From contig CALFZE010000048.1 in NCBI GenBank assembly GCA_937952285.1, positions 1-64,000 of the forward strand: a stretch of 64,000 nucleotides of DNA, given 5' to 3'. A model generated the notes under the pieces. The model was given only the letters and a program-made list of their open reading frames with translations, was not told the origin of the DNA and made no database searches. Positions 16,685-25,854 of the stretch are shown piece after piece (the first letter of the stretch is position 1; every line of letters begins with the position of its first letter). The DNA is from UBA2428 sp002343545 (lineage in GTDB: Bacteria; Bdellovibrionota; UBA2428). The translations under genes and the position numbers were made by a program.

Positions 16685-18431
16685 ATTGTTTTCCAAGGGC
16701 GTGAAGGGATTCCTCGGCGCGGCGCTTTGGCTGTCGTTCGCCGTGGTTTCCTCTTCGCGGGCGCAGGACGGCGGGCGTGATCCGGCGTCGGCGTCGCGTC
16801 CGCCCTCGCAAAAGCCCGCTTTGCTCGACGGCAAGGAAACCGATCTGCTCGGCGCGATCCCGAACACGACTTTCCGCGAAATCGAATCCGTGCGCCGCGA
16901 TGACGCCGTTCTGCGTCCGAAGCACGGCTTTCGCGACATCTTCATGACCAAGGGCAAGACGACGGTGCTGGACGTGCACACGATCCCGCCCGGCAAGCCT
17001 TGCCCGGAGCGTCTCGACCAGCTCCCCATCCGCGTTTCCCAGGTCGGGCTCATCGTGAACTCGGTGCGCGACGGCAGCTCGAACGGCTGTCGGGTCACGG
17101 CGAGCGACCAGGTCGGGTCGACCCAGATCCTTTGGTACGACAACCGCGCCCAGGCGGCGGATGCCCCGCCGGTCCTCGGCGAGCTTCTGCGTGTCTACCG
17201 CATCACCGTGACGACGGACGATATCCTCACGATGATGCAGGAGCTCCAAGGCCTCATCGGCGATATCGAAGGCATCGAGATTCGTATCGTCGGCACGCAA
17301 GTCGTCGTCGACGGCAAGATCCTCGTGCCCTCCGAGCTCCGTCGGCTCGAGACGGTCCTCTCGGTTCCGCGTTACCAGGGCAAGGTCTTGAGCCTCGCCG
17401 AGATCTCGCCGGTTTCGCAGAAGCTCCTCGCGCGCAAGATGGAGGAATCCATCGCGGGCGGCAAGGATCGGCCCAAGGAGATCACGGTTCGCGTCGTGAA
17501 CGGCCGCTTCTTCCTGGAAGGCCTCGTCGACAAGCAGGGCGACCGCCAGGCGGCCGAGGTCATCTGTAAGAGTTTTCTCCAAGAGAAGTACTACCTCTCC
17601 AAGGGGCCCAAGCCTCCGGAAGGTATCGGGTCGGATTGCGTGCAGATGGTGCGTATCCGCGCCCAGCAGCCTTCCGAGCCGGATCCCATCGTCTCCGTGC
17701 GCGTGGACTTCGTGAAGCTCAACCGCGAGTTCATGAAGAACTTCGAGTTCAGCTGGGCGCCGACCATCGGCGCTTCGGCCGAAGCTGCCTACAGCACGGA
17801 CCTCGGGCGCTTCGTGGGCAGCTTCACCGCCACGCTCTCGAGCCTCTTTCCCAAACTCCATTCCGCGAGCTCGAACGGCCACGCCCGCATCCTGAAGTCG
17901 GCGCACCTCCTCGTGCGCGACGGCGCGGACGCGCAGCGGGGCGACGGCGCGCCGCCCGAAGCCAAGATCAGCGAAGTCATCCAGATCCCGTACACCCTCC
18001 GCGACGCGCAGGGGAACGAGCAGCTGCAGTTCCAGGAAGTCCGCACGCAGGTCTCCCTGCGCGTGAAATCCGTGGCGGGTTCCGACAAGCTCAACCTCGA
18101 CGTCCTCGCGACCCAGGCCGAGCTCCGCGGAAGCGGCGGCGGCGCGGGTCAGCAGTCGGGCACCGTATCGAACGAGGTCAAGACGAGTCTCGTCGTGGGC
18201 GACGGCGAAAGCGCCGCGCTCGGCGGGCTCGTGTCGGAGCGCAAGCAGATCTCGAACGGCCGCAAGCCTTCCGCCGAGGCCGGGAACACTTTCTCGCTCT
18301 TCTCGCTCGACAAGAAGCACGACTACTTGGACAGCAAGGAGCAGTTCATCGTTTTCATCACCCCCGAGAAAATTCGCTCCCCTTCGGAAGGCACGGAACG
18401 CCTCAAGCGCAAGTTCCGTCTGAGGAAGTAA
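16671..18431 (+). CDS. cpaC: Tad pilus secretin CpaC/RcpA
   Basis: 586 residues from TTG 16671 with GGGAGG upstream. It has a signal peptide ending SSSRAQ, an N-terminal domain, a BON domain (about 255-305, FFLEGLVDKQGDRQAAEVI) and a type II/III secretin core near the C-terminus (LNLDVLATQAEL, NEVKTSLVVGDGESAALGGLVSE, FIVFITPE). It would form the outer-membrane pore through which the Flp pilus passes. It overlaps cpaB by 14 bases and is followed after 4 bases by the ATPase gene. Confidence 0.88.
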   Translation: MARSELFSKGVKGFLGAALWLSFAVVSSSRAQDGGRDPASASRPPSQKPALLDGKETDLLGAIPNTTFREIESVRRDDAVLRPKHGFRDIFMTKGKTTVLDVHTIPPGKPCPERLDQLPIRVSQVGLIVNSVRDGSSNGCRVTASDQVGSTQILWYDNRAQAADAPPVLGELLRVYRITVTTDDILTMMQELQGLIGDIEGIEIRIVGTQVVVDGKILVPSELRRLETVLSVPRYQGKVLSLAEISPVSQKLLARKMEESIAGGKDRPKEITVRVVNGRFFLEGLVDKQGDRQAAEVICKSFLQEKYYLSKGPKPPEGIGSDCVQMVRIRAQQPSEPDPIVSVRVDFVKLNREFMKNFEFSWAPTIGASAEAAYSTDLGRFVGSFTATLSSLFPKLHSASSNGHARILKSAHLLVRDGADAQRGDGAPPEAKISEVIQIPYTLRDAQGNEQLQFQEVRTQVSLRVKSVAGSDKLNLDVLATQAELRGSGGGAGQQSGTVSNEVKTSLVVGDGESAALGGLVSERKQISNGRKPSAEAGNTFSLFSLDKKHDYLDSKEQFIVFITPEKIRSPSEGTERLKRKFRLRK

Positions 18432-18435
18432 CGGC

Positions 18436-20676
18436 ATGAGCCAACAACCTCCGCTTCGAGCCGTTCCGCCCCCCGCCGCCGGATCGCCGTCGCCGACGGC
18501 CGCCGCGGCCGCGCCCCAAGGCCACGTCATCGCGGTCGTGGGCGGGAAGGGCGGCGTCGGCAAGTCCGTCTTCGCGGGCAACTTCGCGCTCGCGATGGCG
18601 GCCGACGCCAAGAACGGCCCCGCGCTCATCGACATGGATCCGCAGGGCTCCGGCGACCTGAGCCTGATCTTGGGCGTGAAGCAGGTCAAAGGCTACGGCG
18701 ACGACTTGCTGGCGGGCAAACTCCGCGACAGCGCCGCGCTCCGCAGCTTCCTGACCCAGGTCCCGGCGGGTCCGGCGGGCGGTCCCGTCCTGAACGTTCT
18801 CCAAATGAGCGCGAACCCCGACAAGCTCCTCTCCGTCGAAGAAGACAAGATGGATCTCGCGCTCAAGCTCGTGCGCCGGACTTACCCGGTGACGATCATC
18901 GACTGCGGCAGCCGTCTCGAGGGGCCCATCCTCAAGGCGATCGATCTCGCGACGATGATCCTCGTCGTGACGAACCCCGAGATCCTCGTCCTCAACCAGA
19001 CCCGCCGCGTGCTCGATCGGCTACAGACGCTGCTCGTGCCGCCGGACATGGTGAAGGTCGTCCTGAACAAGATGCCGACGGGCGGCACGCCCTATACGCC
19101 GCAGTTCATCGAACAGAACCTCAAGCGCCAAGTCGTCGCGGTGATCCCCGAGGACGCGGCTTCCGCGCAGGCGGCGCTCTCCAAGGGCGTGCCCATGGTG
19201 GCCTCGGCGCCGGGATCGCCCGCGACCAAGGCGCTCTACGGCTTGAGCCGGGTCCTGCTCGAGAAGCGGGTGCTCGATACCCTCGCCCAGGTTCAGCGCG
19301 CGCCCCGGCCCGTGCCGGCCGCCGATGCGAAGCCGGCCGCGGCGGGCGGCGCCCCCGAGCCGGGCGGCCAGTCGAAAATGGGCAAGGAGCCGCGCGACCC
19401 GCGGAGCATCCTGAAGATCCGTATCCAGGCCCAGCTCGTCGAGCGCATGGACCTCAAGCGCGAACAACTCGACCGCAACCTCGACGCCGAGAAACGCGCC
19501 GAGCTCCGCGCGAAGGCCCTCAAGATCGTCACCGACATCCTGAACGTCGAGGACCATCCGTGGAAAGCCCGCGAGGAGATGGCCAAGCTCACGAAAGAAA
19601 TCCTGGACGAAGCGCTCGTGCTCGGTCCCCTGGAGGACCTGCTCGCCGACGACGACGTCAAGGAAATCATGGTGAACCGCGCCGACCTGATCTTCATCGA
19701 AAAAGGCGGGCGCATCCAGAAGTCGCCCGTCACCTTCTCGAGCAACGTTCAGCTCATGTCGGTCATCGAGCGTATCGTGAACCCCCTCGGCCGTCGCATC
19801 GACGAGAAGACGCCCTACGTCGACGCGCGTCTCGTGGACGGCAGCCGGGTGCACGCAATTATCCCGCCGCTCGCCCTCGACGGCCCCATGCTCACGATCC
19901 GGAAGTTCCCCAAGAAACGCCTGGGACCCGAGGATCTCATCAAGTTCGGAACCTTCACGCCCGAGATGTCGGACTTCCTGCGCGCCTGCATCGAGGCCCG
20001 CCTGAACGTCCTGATCAGCGGCGGTACGGGTTCGGGTAAAACGACGCTCCTCAACGTGCTGTCGAGCTTCATTCCCGCCACCGAGCGCATCCTGACCGTC
20101 GAAGATGCGGCCGAGTTGCAACTCGTGCAGGAACACGTCGGACGCCTCGAAACGCGGCCCGCCAACATCGAAGGCACGGGCGCCGTGACGATTCGCGACC
20201 TCGTCCGCCAAACGCTCCGGATGCGCCCCGACCGCATCGTCATCGGGGAAGTCCGCGCCGGCGAGGCGCTCGACATGCTCCAGGCTATGAACACGGGTCA
20301 CGACGGCTCGATGGCCACGGTCCACTCGAACAACCCGCGCGACGCCGTCGCGCGTCTCGAGACCCTCGTCATGATGGCCGGCATGGACTTGCCCGCGAAG
20401 GCGATCCGCGAGCAGATCTCGAACGCCGTCCACCTCATCGTGCAGCAGTCGCGCCTTTCGGACGGTTCGCGCCGGGTCACCCACGTGACCGAGGTCTCCG
20501 GCATGCAAGGCGAAGTCGTCACGATGCAGGACATCTTCGTCTTCCGGCAGGACGGCCTCGACGAGAAGCGCAAGGTGAAGGGCAAACACGTCGCGACGGG
20601 CTTCATCCCCAAGTTCATCGACAAGATCGAGGCGACGGGCATCAAGCTCCCGCGCGGTCTCTTTAAGGCGGCTTGA
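18436..20676 (+). CDS. Fused CpaE/TadZ-like and CpaF/TadA secretion ATPase
   Basis: 746 residues joining two Tad proteins that are normally separate. Residues about 28-290 are a MinD/ParA-type ATPase with deviant Walker A GKGGVGKS (37-44) and DMDPQGSGDL, corresponding to CpaE/TadZ, which positions the pilus. A Pro/Ala linker (about 290-318) follows. Residues about 320-746 are the CpaF/TadA hexameric ATPase: LADDDVKEIMVN, Walker A GGTGSGKTT near 529, the Asp box, Walker B RPDRIVIGEVR and His box ATVHSN. There is no stop or frameshift at the junction. Fusion would fix the two activities at 1:1. Confidence 0.9.
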   Translation: MSQQPPLRAVPPPAAGSPSPTAAAAAPQGHVIAVVGGKGGVGKSVFAGNFALAMAADAKNGPALIDMDPQGSGDLSLILGVKQVKGYGDDLLAGKLRDSAALRSFLTQVPAGPAGGPVLNVLQMSANPDKLLSVEEDKMDLALKLVRRTYPVTIIDCGSRLEGPILKAIDLATMILVVTNPEILVLNQTRRVLDRLQTLLVPPDMVKVVLNKMPTGGTPYTPQFIEQNLKRQVVAVIPEDAASAQAALSKGVPMVASAPGSPATKALYGLSRVLLEKRVLDTLAQVQRAPRPVPAADAKPAAAGGAPEPGGQSKMGKEPRDPRSILKIRIQAQLVERMDLKREQLDRNLDAEKRAELRAKALKIVTDILNVEDHPWKAREEMAKLTKEILDEALVLGPLEDLLADDDVKEIMVNRADLIFIEKGGRIQKSPVTFSSNVQLMSVIERIVNPLGRRIDEKTPYVDARLVDGSRVHAIIPPLALDGPMLTIRKFPKKRLGPEDLIKFGTFTPEMSDFLRACIEARLNVLISGGTGSGKTTLLNVLSSFIPATERILTVEDAAELQLVQEHVGRLETRPANIEGTGAVTIRDLVRQTLRMRPDRIVIGEVRAGEALDMLQAMNTGHDGSMATVHSNNPRDAVARLETLVMMAGMDLPAKAIREQISNAVHLIVQQSRLSDGSRRVTHVTEVSGMQGEVVTMQDIFVFRQDGLDEKRKVKGKHVATGFIPKFIDKIEATGIKLPRGLFKAA

Positions 20677-20684
20677 GGTCGGCG

Positions 20685-21773
20685 ATGGACGGCGTGTTGG
20701 GCGTTACCCTCGGAGCCGGATTCCTGGGTTTCCTGGGCGTCTACATGACCTTCGACTATTGGTACGACCTTTTCTGGGTCCGCGGCATGAAGCAGATCCA
20801 CGAGGCCACCGTCGCGCTTAGCGAGGACCTCTTCATCGAGGGCGACGCCGACGCCGTTTGGGCCAAGCAGATCCGCCTCTCCTCGGGCTTCGCGCTCGTG
20901 AACTTCGTCGGGGTCCTCGTGTCGAAGGATCTCTTCCTCATGGGACCGCTCCTCGTCGTGGGCATGCTCCTCTTCCAATTCATGAACTCGAAGGGAGTCG
21001 AGGACTTCATCGCGGCGAATCCGGGTTCCGCCGTCGAGCAGCAGGTTCGGGGCCTCAAGCTCCGCGCCGCCCACATGTTCGGCAACGTTATCCTGAGCAT
21101 TCTCCTTCTCATGCTTCCGACCCTCGCGCGTCTGCCGCCGATCGTGCTCTCGATCGTGACGTCGATCATGCTCTTTTACTTCGCGTGGCGCCTGCCCTTC
21201 CTTTGGTACAGCTTCATGATCCGGCCCGCGCGGATCAAGAAATTCTCGACCCAGATGGTCGACGCGCTCACGCTCATGTCGAATGGCATGAAGTCGGGCC
21301 TGAACGTTCCGCAGACCCTCCAGATCGTCGTGGACGAGATGCCGAACCCGATCAGCCAAGAGTTCCGTCTCATCCTGACCGAGAACCGCATCGGTTTGAC
21401 TTTCGAAAAGGCCTTCGAGAACCTCGGCCGCCGCATCCCTTCCGAGGACGTGAGTATGTTCGTGACGAGCGTCAACATCCTGCGCGAAACGGGCGGCAAC
21501 ATCTCGGAGACTTTCGACACGATCGCCCAGACGATCCGCGAACGGATGAAGCTGCAGAGCAAGATCGGCGCGATGGTCGCGCAGGGCATGATGTCGGCCA
21601 TTATCGTGGGCGCGCTGCCCTGGGGCTTGGGCGTGATGCTCTACCTGATCGATCCCGTGCGTATGACGCCGCTCTTCACGACGCCGCTCGGCTGGGTGAT
21701 CCTGCTCGCGATCCTCATCCTCGAGGCCATCGGCTTCGTCGTGATTCTGAAGATCGTGAAAATCCGCGTTTAG
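20685..21773 (+). CDS. Tad inner-membrane platform protein (TadB/TadC, T2SSF domain)
   Basis: 362 residues with N-terminal membrane segments, two more near 120-165, and a C-terminal T2SSF domain (TQMVDALTLMSNGMKSGLNVPQ, LRETGGNISETFDTIAQTIRER) closed by two membrane helices. It would be the platform on which the ATPase acts. ATG 20685 with upstream GAGGTC is preferred over the overlapping TTG at 20673. Tad systems normally encode two such proteins; the second is not in this operon. The gene is convergent with the NTF2-like gene, 3 bases apart. Confidence 0.85.
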   Translation: MDGVLGVTLGAGFLGFLGVYMTFDYWYDLFWVRGMKQIHEATVALSEDLFIEGDADAVWAKQIRLSSGFALVNFVGVLVSKDLFLMGPLLVVGMLLFQFMNSKGVEDFIAANPGSAVEQQVRGLKLRAAHMFGNVILSILLLMLPTLARLPPIVLSIVTSIMLFYFAWRLPFLWYSFMIRPARIKKFSTQMVDALTLMSNGMKSGLNVPQTLQIVVDEMPNPISQEFRLILTENRIGLTFEKAFENLGRRIPSEDVSMFVTSVNILRETGGNISETFDTIAQTIRERMKLQSKIGAMVAQGMMSAIIVGALPWGLGVMLYLIDPVRMTPLFTTPLGWVILLAILILEAIGFVVILKIVKIRV

Positions 21774-21776
21774 CGA

Positions 21777-22259
21777 TTAGTGAGTCGTCATCCGGCCTTT
21801 GATGACGCGGATGAGCGATCCGATGGCCGGAATTCGCTCGTAAACGAAGTCTCCCATGTCGAAGTAGTCGCGCTGGTAGACAACCTTGCCGTTGGCCATG
21901 CGGAAAACGGAGTTGCCGGGCACGCCGTATTCCCGGCCGCCGTTGAGGCGAGGGTGGGCAAGATGCATCGTCCAAACGAGAACGCGGCGATCGCCTTGCA
22001 CGATCTCGGGTTCGAAGTCCCAGCGAATCGAGGTCACTCCCTCGTACTGGTACGCGTAGTGCGCTCGGATCGCCGCGGGGCCCTTGAGCGAGACGACGGG
22101 GTCCTGGAAGACGGCGTCCTCGGCGTAGAACTCCTCGACGAGCTCCATCGTATCTTTGTTGAGTCGTTCGAAGAATTCTCTCGGGGTGAGGGCCGGGGTG
22201 GACTTCATGGGAGCCAAACTTAGCATGGCGGCGGAAAGGCAGACTAAGAAACGTTTCAT
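21777..22259 (-). CDS. Exported NTF2/SnoaL-like protein
   Basis: 160 residues with a signal peptide (about 1-23, MKRFLVCLSAAMLSLAP). The remainder is a SnoaL-like NTF2 fold (FYAEDAVFQDPVVSLKGPAAIRAHYAYQ, WTMHLAHPRLNGGREYGVPG, RDYFDMGDF), usually a small ligand-binding or isomerase domain. GAGGTC precedes the ATG at 22259. That ATG overlaps the stop of the upstream DUF1295 gene (ATGA), suggesting a shared lipid-related task. Confidence 0.8.
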   Translation of the reverse strand: MKRFLVCLSAAMLSLAPMKSTPALTPREFFERLNKDTMELVEEFYAEDAVFQDPVVSLKGPAAIRAHYAYQYEGVTSIRWDFEPEIVQGDRRVLVWTMHLAHPRLNGGREYGVPGNSVFRMANGKVVYQRDYFDMGDFVYERIPAIGSLIRVIKGRMTTH

Positions 22260-23059
22260 CGGTGACCTCTTTTGGTTGATTTGGGGGGCCAGGGGAAGAA
22301 GAGACTCGTCCGGCGTTGGTAGTCCGCGTAGTCGGATCGGCTCTCGAGCGAGCGCGCTTCGGTCGGGCGAATGCCGGTGACCTTGAAGAGAAACGCCATC
22401 ATGACGACGGGGCCGAGAAGCGTGAGCGCAAAGGTCAGTGCGGCGTTCTCGGCGCCGGCGACGAGGGCCCCGGCCGCCCAAATCACGTAGGTCCACCAAT
22501 GAAGCCATTCGAAGAAGTAGTTGGGATGGCGGGAGTAACGCCAAAGCCCACGGTCGCACGTTTTCCCCCGGTTCGAAGGATCCGAAGCAAAGGCTTTGAG
22601 TTGGCGGTCTGCCAGGGCCTCGCCGAGAATCGAGCCCAGTCCCCACAGCAGTCCGACTCCGAAGAAGGGATTGCCCTCGATCGTGGCCCCCTTAAGGCCG
22701 CCTTCCATCGGGACCAGGAGAAGCCAAATGAGCAGAGCCTGGACTTGGTAGAAGACAAAAAACTGGCGGCTACCCCAACCGCGTTGGCGGAGGGAAGCGT
22801 AACGACGATCTTCGGCTTTGGCTTTCAGGACTCGGGTCGAGAGAAGATAGAGGCCCAAGCGCAGAGACCAAAGCACGGGAACGAGGGCGGCCACCCAAGC
22901 CCTTCGGGAATCCAGGCCGAGGACGATCCAGGGCACCGCCACGGCGAAACTCAGTGACCAAGCGGCGTCGACCGCGTTCGCGTTGCGGCTACGTTGCTGC
23001 CGCCACCACAAGAAAAACATCGCGATCGCGGCCGCGACGTAGAGCGCGCAAAGAGTCAT
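22256..23059 (-). CDS. DUF1295 / steroid 5-alpha-reductase-like membrane protein
   Basis: 267 residues with about six membrane segments and the family end motif CDRGLWRYSRHPNYFFEWLHWW. DUF1295 proteins belong to the isoprenylcysteine methyltransferase/steroid reductase-like superfamily; the substrate here is unknown. It heads a two-gene unit with the SnoaL-like gene (4-base overlap). TAAGTT (23069-23074) lies 9 bases before the ATG on this strand and may be a -10 element giving a very short leader. Confidence 0.85.
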   Translation of the reverse strand: MTLCALYVAAAIAMFFLWWRQQRSRNANAVDAAWSLSFAVAVPWIVLGLDSRRAWVAALVPVLWSLRLGLYLLSTRVLKAKAEDRRYASLRQRGWGSRQFFVFYQVQALLIWLLLVPMEGGLKGATIEGNPFFGVGLLWGLGSILGEALADRQLKAFASDPSNRGKTCDRGLWRYSRHPNYFFEWLHWWTYVIWAAGALVAGAENAALTFALTLLGPVVMMAFLFKVTGIRPTEARSLESRSDYADYQRRTSLFFPWPPKSTKRGHR

Positions 23060-23218
23060 ACCTCGGTGAACTTAGCAGGGGGCGGCCCAAAGATCAGGGA
23101 AAGCTCTGGATAGTGCGATGTGTCGACGGGCGCTCGCCGGCTCGGCCTAAATTTTGGCGAAGGGCCGGCCGATACATCCGATAAGATACCCGTGGGGAAT
23201 CATTCGGAGGTTTTCGCT

Positions 23219-24826
23219 ATGCGTTTTTCCTTGAAGGGACTCGGACGAGTCATGGGTTGTGCGGCCACGCTTTGGGCGGGTGCCAGCTTCGGCGGCGTCA
23301 ATGTGAACAACGGGAACTTCTACATCGCCTACACGGACTTCCTCGTGCAGACGCCCGGGCTCAATATCGACATCACGCGCACCTACAACAGCCGCTCGAA
23401 CTACGTGCGCGGCTTCTTCGGGGTGGGCTGGTCGAGCGAGATCGAAAGCTACCTTAGCTTCGAGAAAGACGTCGTTTCGCTCTCGGAAGGCGGCGGCGGC
23501 AACATCGTCCGCTTCGAACCCGTCAAGGGCAAGCCCGGCACTTGGGCGAACGGGGTCTTCGGCAACCAGACGCTGACCAAGGAAAAGACCGGGGGCTACG
23601 TCCTCGAGACGGCCACGGCCAAGGTCATGAGCTTCTCCGACAAGGGCCGGCTGCTGCGCATCGCGGACCGCAACAAGAACGTGATCGAGCTCGTCTACAA
23701 GGGCGATCGCATCGACATGATCAAGGATAACCTCAACAACCAGATCAAAGTGACCTGGAAGGAGAACGTCGGCCGCCATCCGCGGATCGAAACCCTCCAG
23801 ATGGGACCGAAGAAGGCTCGTTACGAGTACTCGAACGTGGGGAACCTCACGAAGGCGGCGGGTGCGGACGGCATCCAGTACGTCTACGCCTACGACGACG
23901 AGCACAACATGACCAAGATCTCCTACGCGAACGGCTCGTTCAAGGAGATGGGCTACAACAAGGGCCGCGATTGGGTCACGAGCTTCCGCGACCAGGACGG
24001 CACGCGCACTTCCTACGACTACTTCTCGGACACGCTCGACCCCGAGAACAAGTTCGGCACGACGGTGACGCGCGTCCCCGCCGGTTCGACGAACAAGGAA
24101 ATCGCCCGCTTCTGGTACGAGTTCCGCAAGCGCGCCGACGGCAGTCGTTACAACTACAAGGCGGTCACCGAGATGCGCGACGTCGTGACGGAAACGCTCT
24201 TCACGGAATGCTGCGGCACCCCGCTCGTCATCACCCAGTGGAAGTCCGTCGCGCCGAAGGCCGGCGAGACGACCCTCGCCTGGACGACGCCCAAGGCCGA
24301 CAAGCGCTCGACCAAGTTCGAGTACTTCGAGGACGGCCTGCTCCGTCGCAAGACGGCGGCGGACGGCACGATCACGGCCCTGACCTACGATACGAAGCAC
24401 AAGAAAGTCGCGAGCGTGGATCGTGGCGGTCGCAAGGTCGAGTACAACTACGATCCGCGCGGTAACCTCGCGTGGGCCTTCGACGTGAACGACAAGCGTC
24501 GCCTCGACCTGACCTACGACGTGAAGGGTCGCATCACGGTCGTCCAAGAAAAGCGTCCGACGATGGCCGGGCCGACCAAGATCTTCTTCCGCTACGACGC
24601 GATGGGGCGCCCCGTCGAGATCAAGGAAACGCCCACGAACGCGAAGGAATCGATCATTCGCTTCGCGTACGGCTCCGAGGGCGAAGTCGTGGGCGTGCTC
24701 AACGCCCAGGGCCGCGCGGTCGCTTCGCAAGTCGAAGTCCAGAGCGCCCAACGCGTGGCCGCGACCTTCCAAAATCTTCTGCAGATCGTTCAACCGACGG
24801 GCGTGACGCTCACGCCGGAGGGCTAA
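23219..24826 (+). CDS. Short exported RHS/YD-repeat protein
   Basis: 535 residues from ATG 23219, with GGAGG eight bases upstream. A signal-like N-terminus (MRFSLKGLGRVMGCAATLWAGASFGG) leads into a DUF6531-type domain (NVNNGNFYIAYTDFLVQTPGLNIDITRTYNS split over 28-58) and a series of YD repeats (YEYSNVGNL, YVYAYDDEHN, YNYDPRGNL, FRYDAMGRP). Typical RHS proteins exceed 1,000 residues and end in a toxin or core domain after a PxxxxDPxG motif; both are missing. It is probably a surface or structural protein rather than a toxin. Confidence 0.85.
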   Translation: MRFSLKGLGRVMGCAATLWAGASFGGVNVNNGNFYIAYTDFLVQTPGLNIDITRTYNSRSNYVRGFFGVGWSSEIESYLSFEKDVVSLSEGGGGNIVRFEPVKGKPGTWANGVFGNQTLTKEKTGGYVLETATAKVMSFSDKGRLLRIADRNKNVIELVYKGDRIDMIKDNLNNQIKVTWKENVGRHPRIETLQMGPKKARYEYSNVGNLTKAAGADGIQYVYAYDDEHNMTKISYANGSFKEMGYNKGRDWVTSFRDQDGTRTSYDYFSDTLDPENKFGTTVTRVPAGSTNKEIARFWYEFRKRADGSRYNYKAVTEMRDVVTETLFTECCGTPLVITQWKSVAPKAGETTLAWTTPKADKRSTKFEYFEDGLLRRKTAADGTITALTYDTKHKKVASVDRGGRKVEYNYDPRGNLAWAFDVNDKRRLDLTYDVKGRITVVQEKRPTMAGPTKIFFRYDAMGRPVEIKETPTNAKESIIRFAYGSEGEVVGVLNAQGRAVASQVEVQSAQRVAATFQNLLQIVQPTGVTLTPEG

Positions 24827-24827
24827 G

Positions 24828-25136
24828 ATGAAATTCCGTGGATTCCGTTTCGTCACGATCGCTTCGCTGCTCCTTTCGAGCTCCGCGTTCGCGAACATGA
24901 TGATGTCGCCGGGGATGGTCGCGCCGGGCATGATGGCGCCCACCGCGAACTACGCGAACGCGCAGTTGCAGCCGGTGCAGGGCCCCCCGGGGGCCGGCGT
25001 CGTGCAACAGCCGAGCGAAGGCGAGGTTGCGGCGAACGCGCCTCAACAGGCGATGGGTTGCGGCGCGGGCCACTACGGTCGCATCAAAGATGGCTTCACG
25101 ATCGAGGAATCGCGCAGCGGTTCGCACATGTTCTAA
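24828..25136 (+). CDS. Small exported Met/Pro/Gln-rich protein
   Basis: 102 residues with a clear signal peptide ending SSAFA. The mature part is low complexity (MMMSPGMVAPGMMAP, QPVQGPPGAG) and ends with a short ordered stretch holding one Cys (GCGAGHYGRIKDGF). The ATG is 1 base after the RHS stop, so the gene is co-transcribed with it and may be an accessory of the RHS protein. No family recognised. Confidence 0.7.
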   Translation: MKFRGFRFVTIASLLLSSSAFANMMMSPGMVAPGMMAPTANYANAQLQPVQGPPGAGVVQQPSEGEVAANAPQQAMGCGAGHYGRIKDGFTIEESRSGSHMF

Positions 25137-25161
25137 GACGGAAAACGAAAGGCGGATTTTG

Positions 25162-25734
25162 ATGTCGGGCGCTCAGAAGAAACTCATCCCTTGGTTCGTG
25201 GCCGCATTCTGCTTCGTGGCCTTCGGCGCCATGTACTACTTCCAAAGTCGGCCGGAAGCGGTCGAAACCGCCGCCGTCGAGGAAGACGTGGAACGTGACC
25301 CGGCCGGTTTGATCGGGGCCGCCACGGAACAAGACGCGATCAATCTCCTGAACACGGTCCGCAAGCTCGCGGGGACTTCGCTCTGCATCGAGTGCACGGC
25401 CAACAACGCCGCCCAGGAAACCTGTACCTTCGAGAACGGCGGGCAGCCGTCCACCAGCGAGCTGGCCTCGATGGTGCTTATGATCGGAAAGATCTCGACC
25501 GCCCTCGGCAGCAACAAGATCGTGCGTAAGGAGATGTCGCCCGCCGACTTCGCTTTGGTCACGCGTTTCTCGGGCCTCTGGCAGTCGCTTAACCGCAAGG
25601 GATCGGGCATGACCCGTCAAGGCAAGACCTTGGTGGTCGAGCGCAACAGCGCGTCCGGCCAGAGCCTCAAGAAAGACTTCGCCAGCGTGCTCAAGAGCCT
25701 AACGAACGGCGGCTCGCCCGGCTTCTGCAAGTAA
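25162..25734 (+). CDS. Membrane-anchored protein of the RHS unit, unknown
   Basis: 190 residues from ATG 25162 (AAAGGCGG upstream). One N-terminal membrane helix (about 10-27, IPWFVAAFCFVAFGAMYYF) is followed by a periplasmic part containing four Cys (CIEC, CTF, FCK) that could form two disulphides. It is the last gene of the unit starting with the RHS protein and ends before a strong terminator. Function unknown. Confidence 0.7.
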   Translation: MSGAQKKLIPWFVAAFCFVAFGAMYYFQSRPEAVETAAVEEDVERDPAGLIGAATEQDAINLLNTVRKLAGTSLCIECTANNAAQETCTFENGGQPSTSELASMVLMIGKISTALGSNKIVRKEMSPADFALVTRFSGLWQSLNRKGSGMTRQGKTLVVERNSASGQSLKKDFASVLKSLTNGGSPGFCK

Positions 25735-25814
25735 AAGGTGTCCGGCGCCTTTGGGTTGCCACGCGATTTGCTTTGGCCGCGTTTTGGCCGCCTGTCTAAA
25801 GATTCGACGATTTG

Positions 25815-25854
25815 AAACCCAGGCCCCTTTCCGGGGGCCTGGGTTTTTTCTTTT
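25815..25854 (+). terminator. Rho-independent terminator of the RHS unit
   Basis: CCCAGGCCCC (25818-25827) pairs with GGGGCCTGGG (25834-25843) around a six-base loop, extended by AAA/TTT, and is followed by TTTTTTCTTTT. This is a strong intrinsic terminator 80 bases after the last gene of the RHS operon. Confidence 0.92.

Noticed and set aside
24827..25854. Toxin-immunity tail after the RHS gene
   Set aside because: The downstream proteins have signal or anchor sequences and no toxin or immunity motifs, and the RHS frame ends cleanly without a PxxxxDPxG junction.
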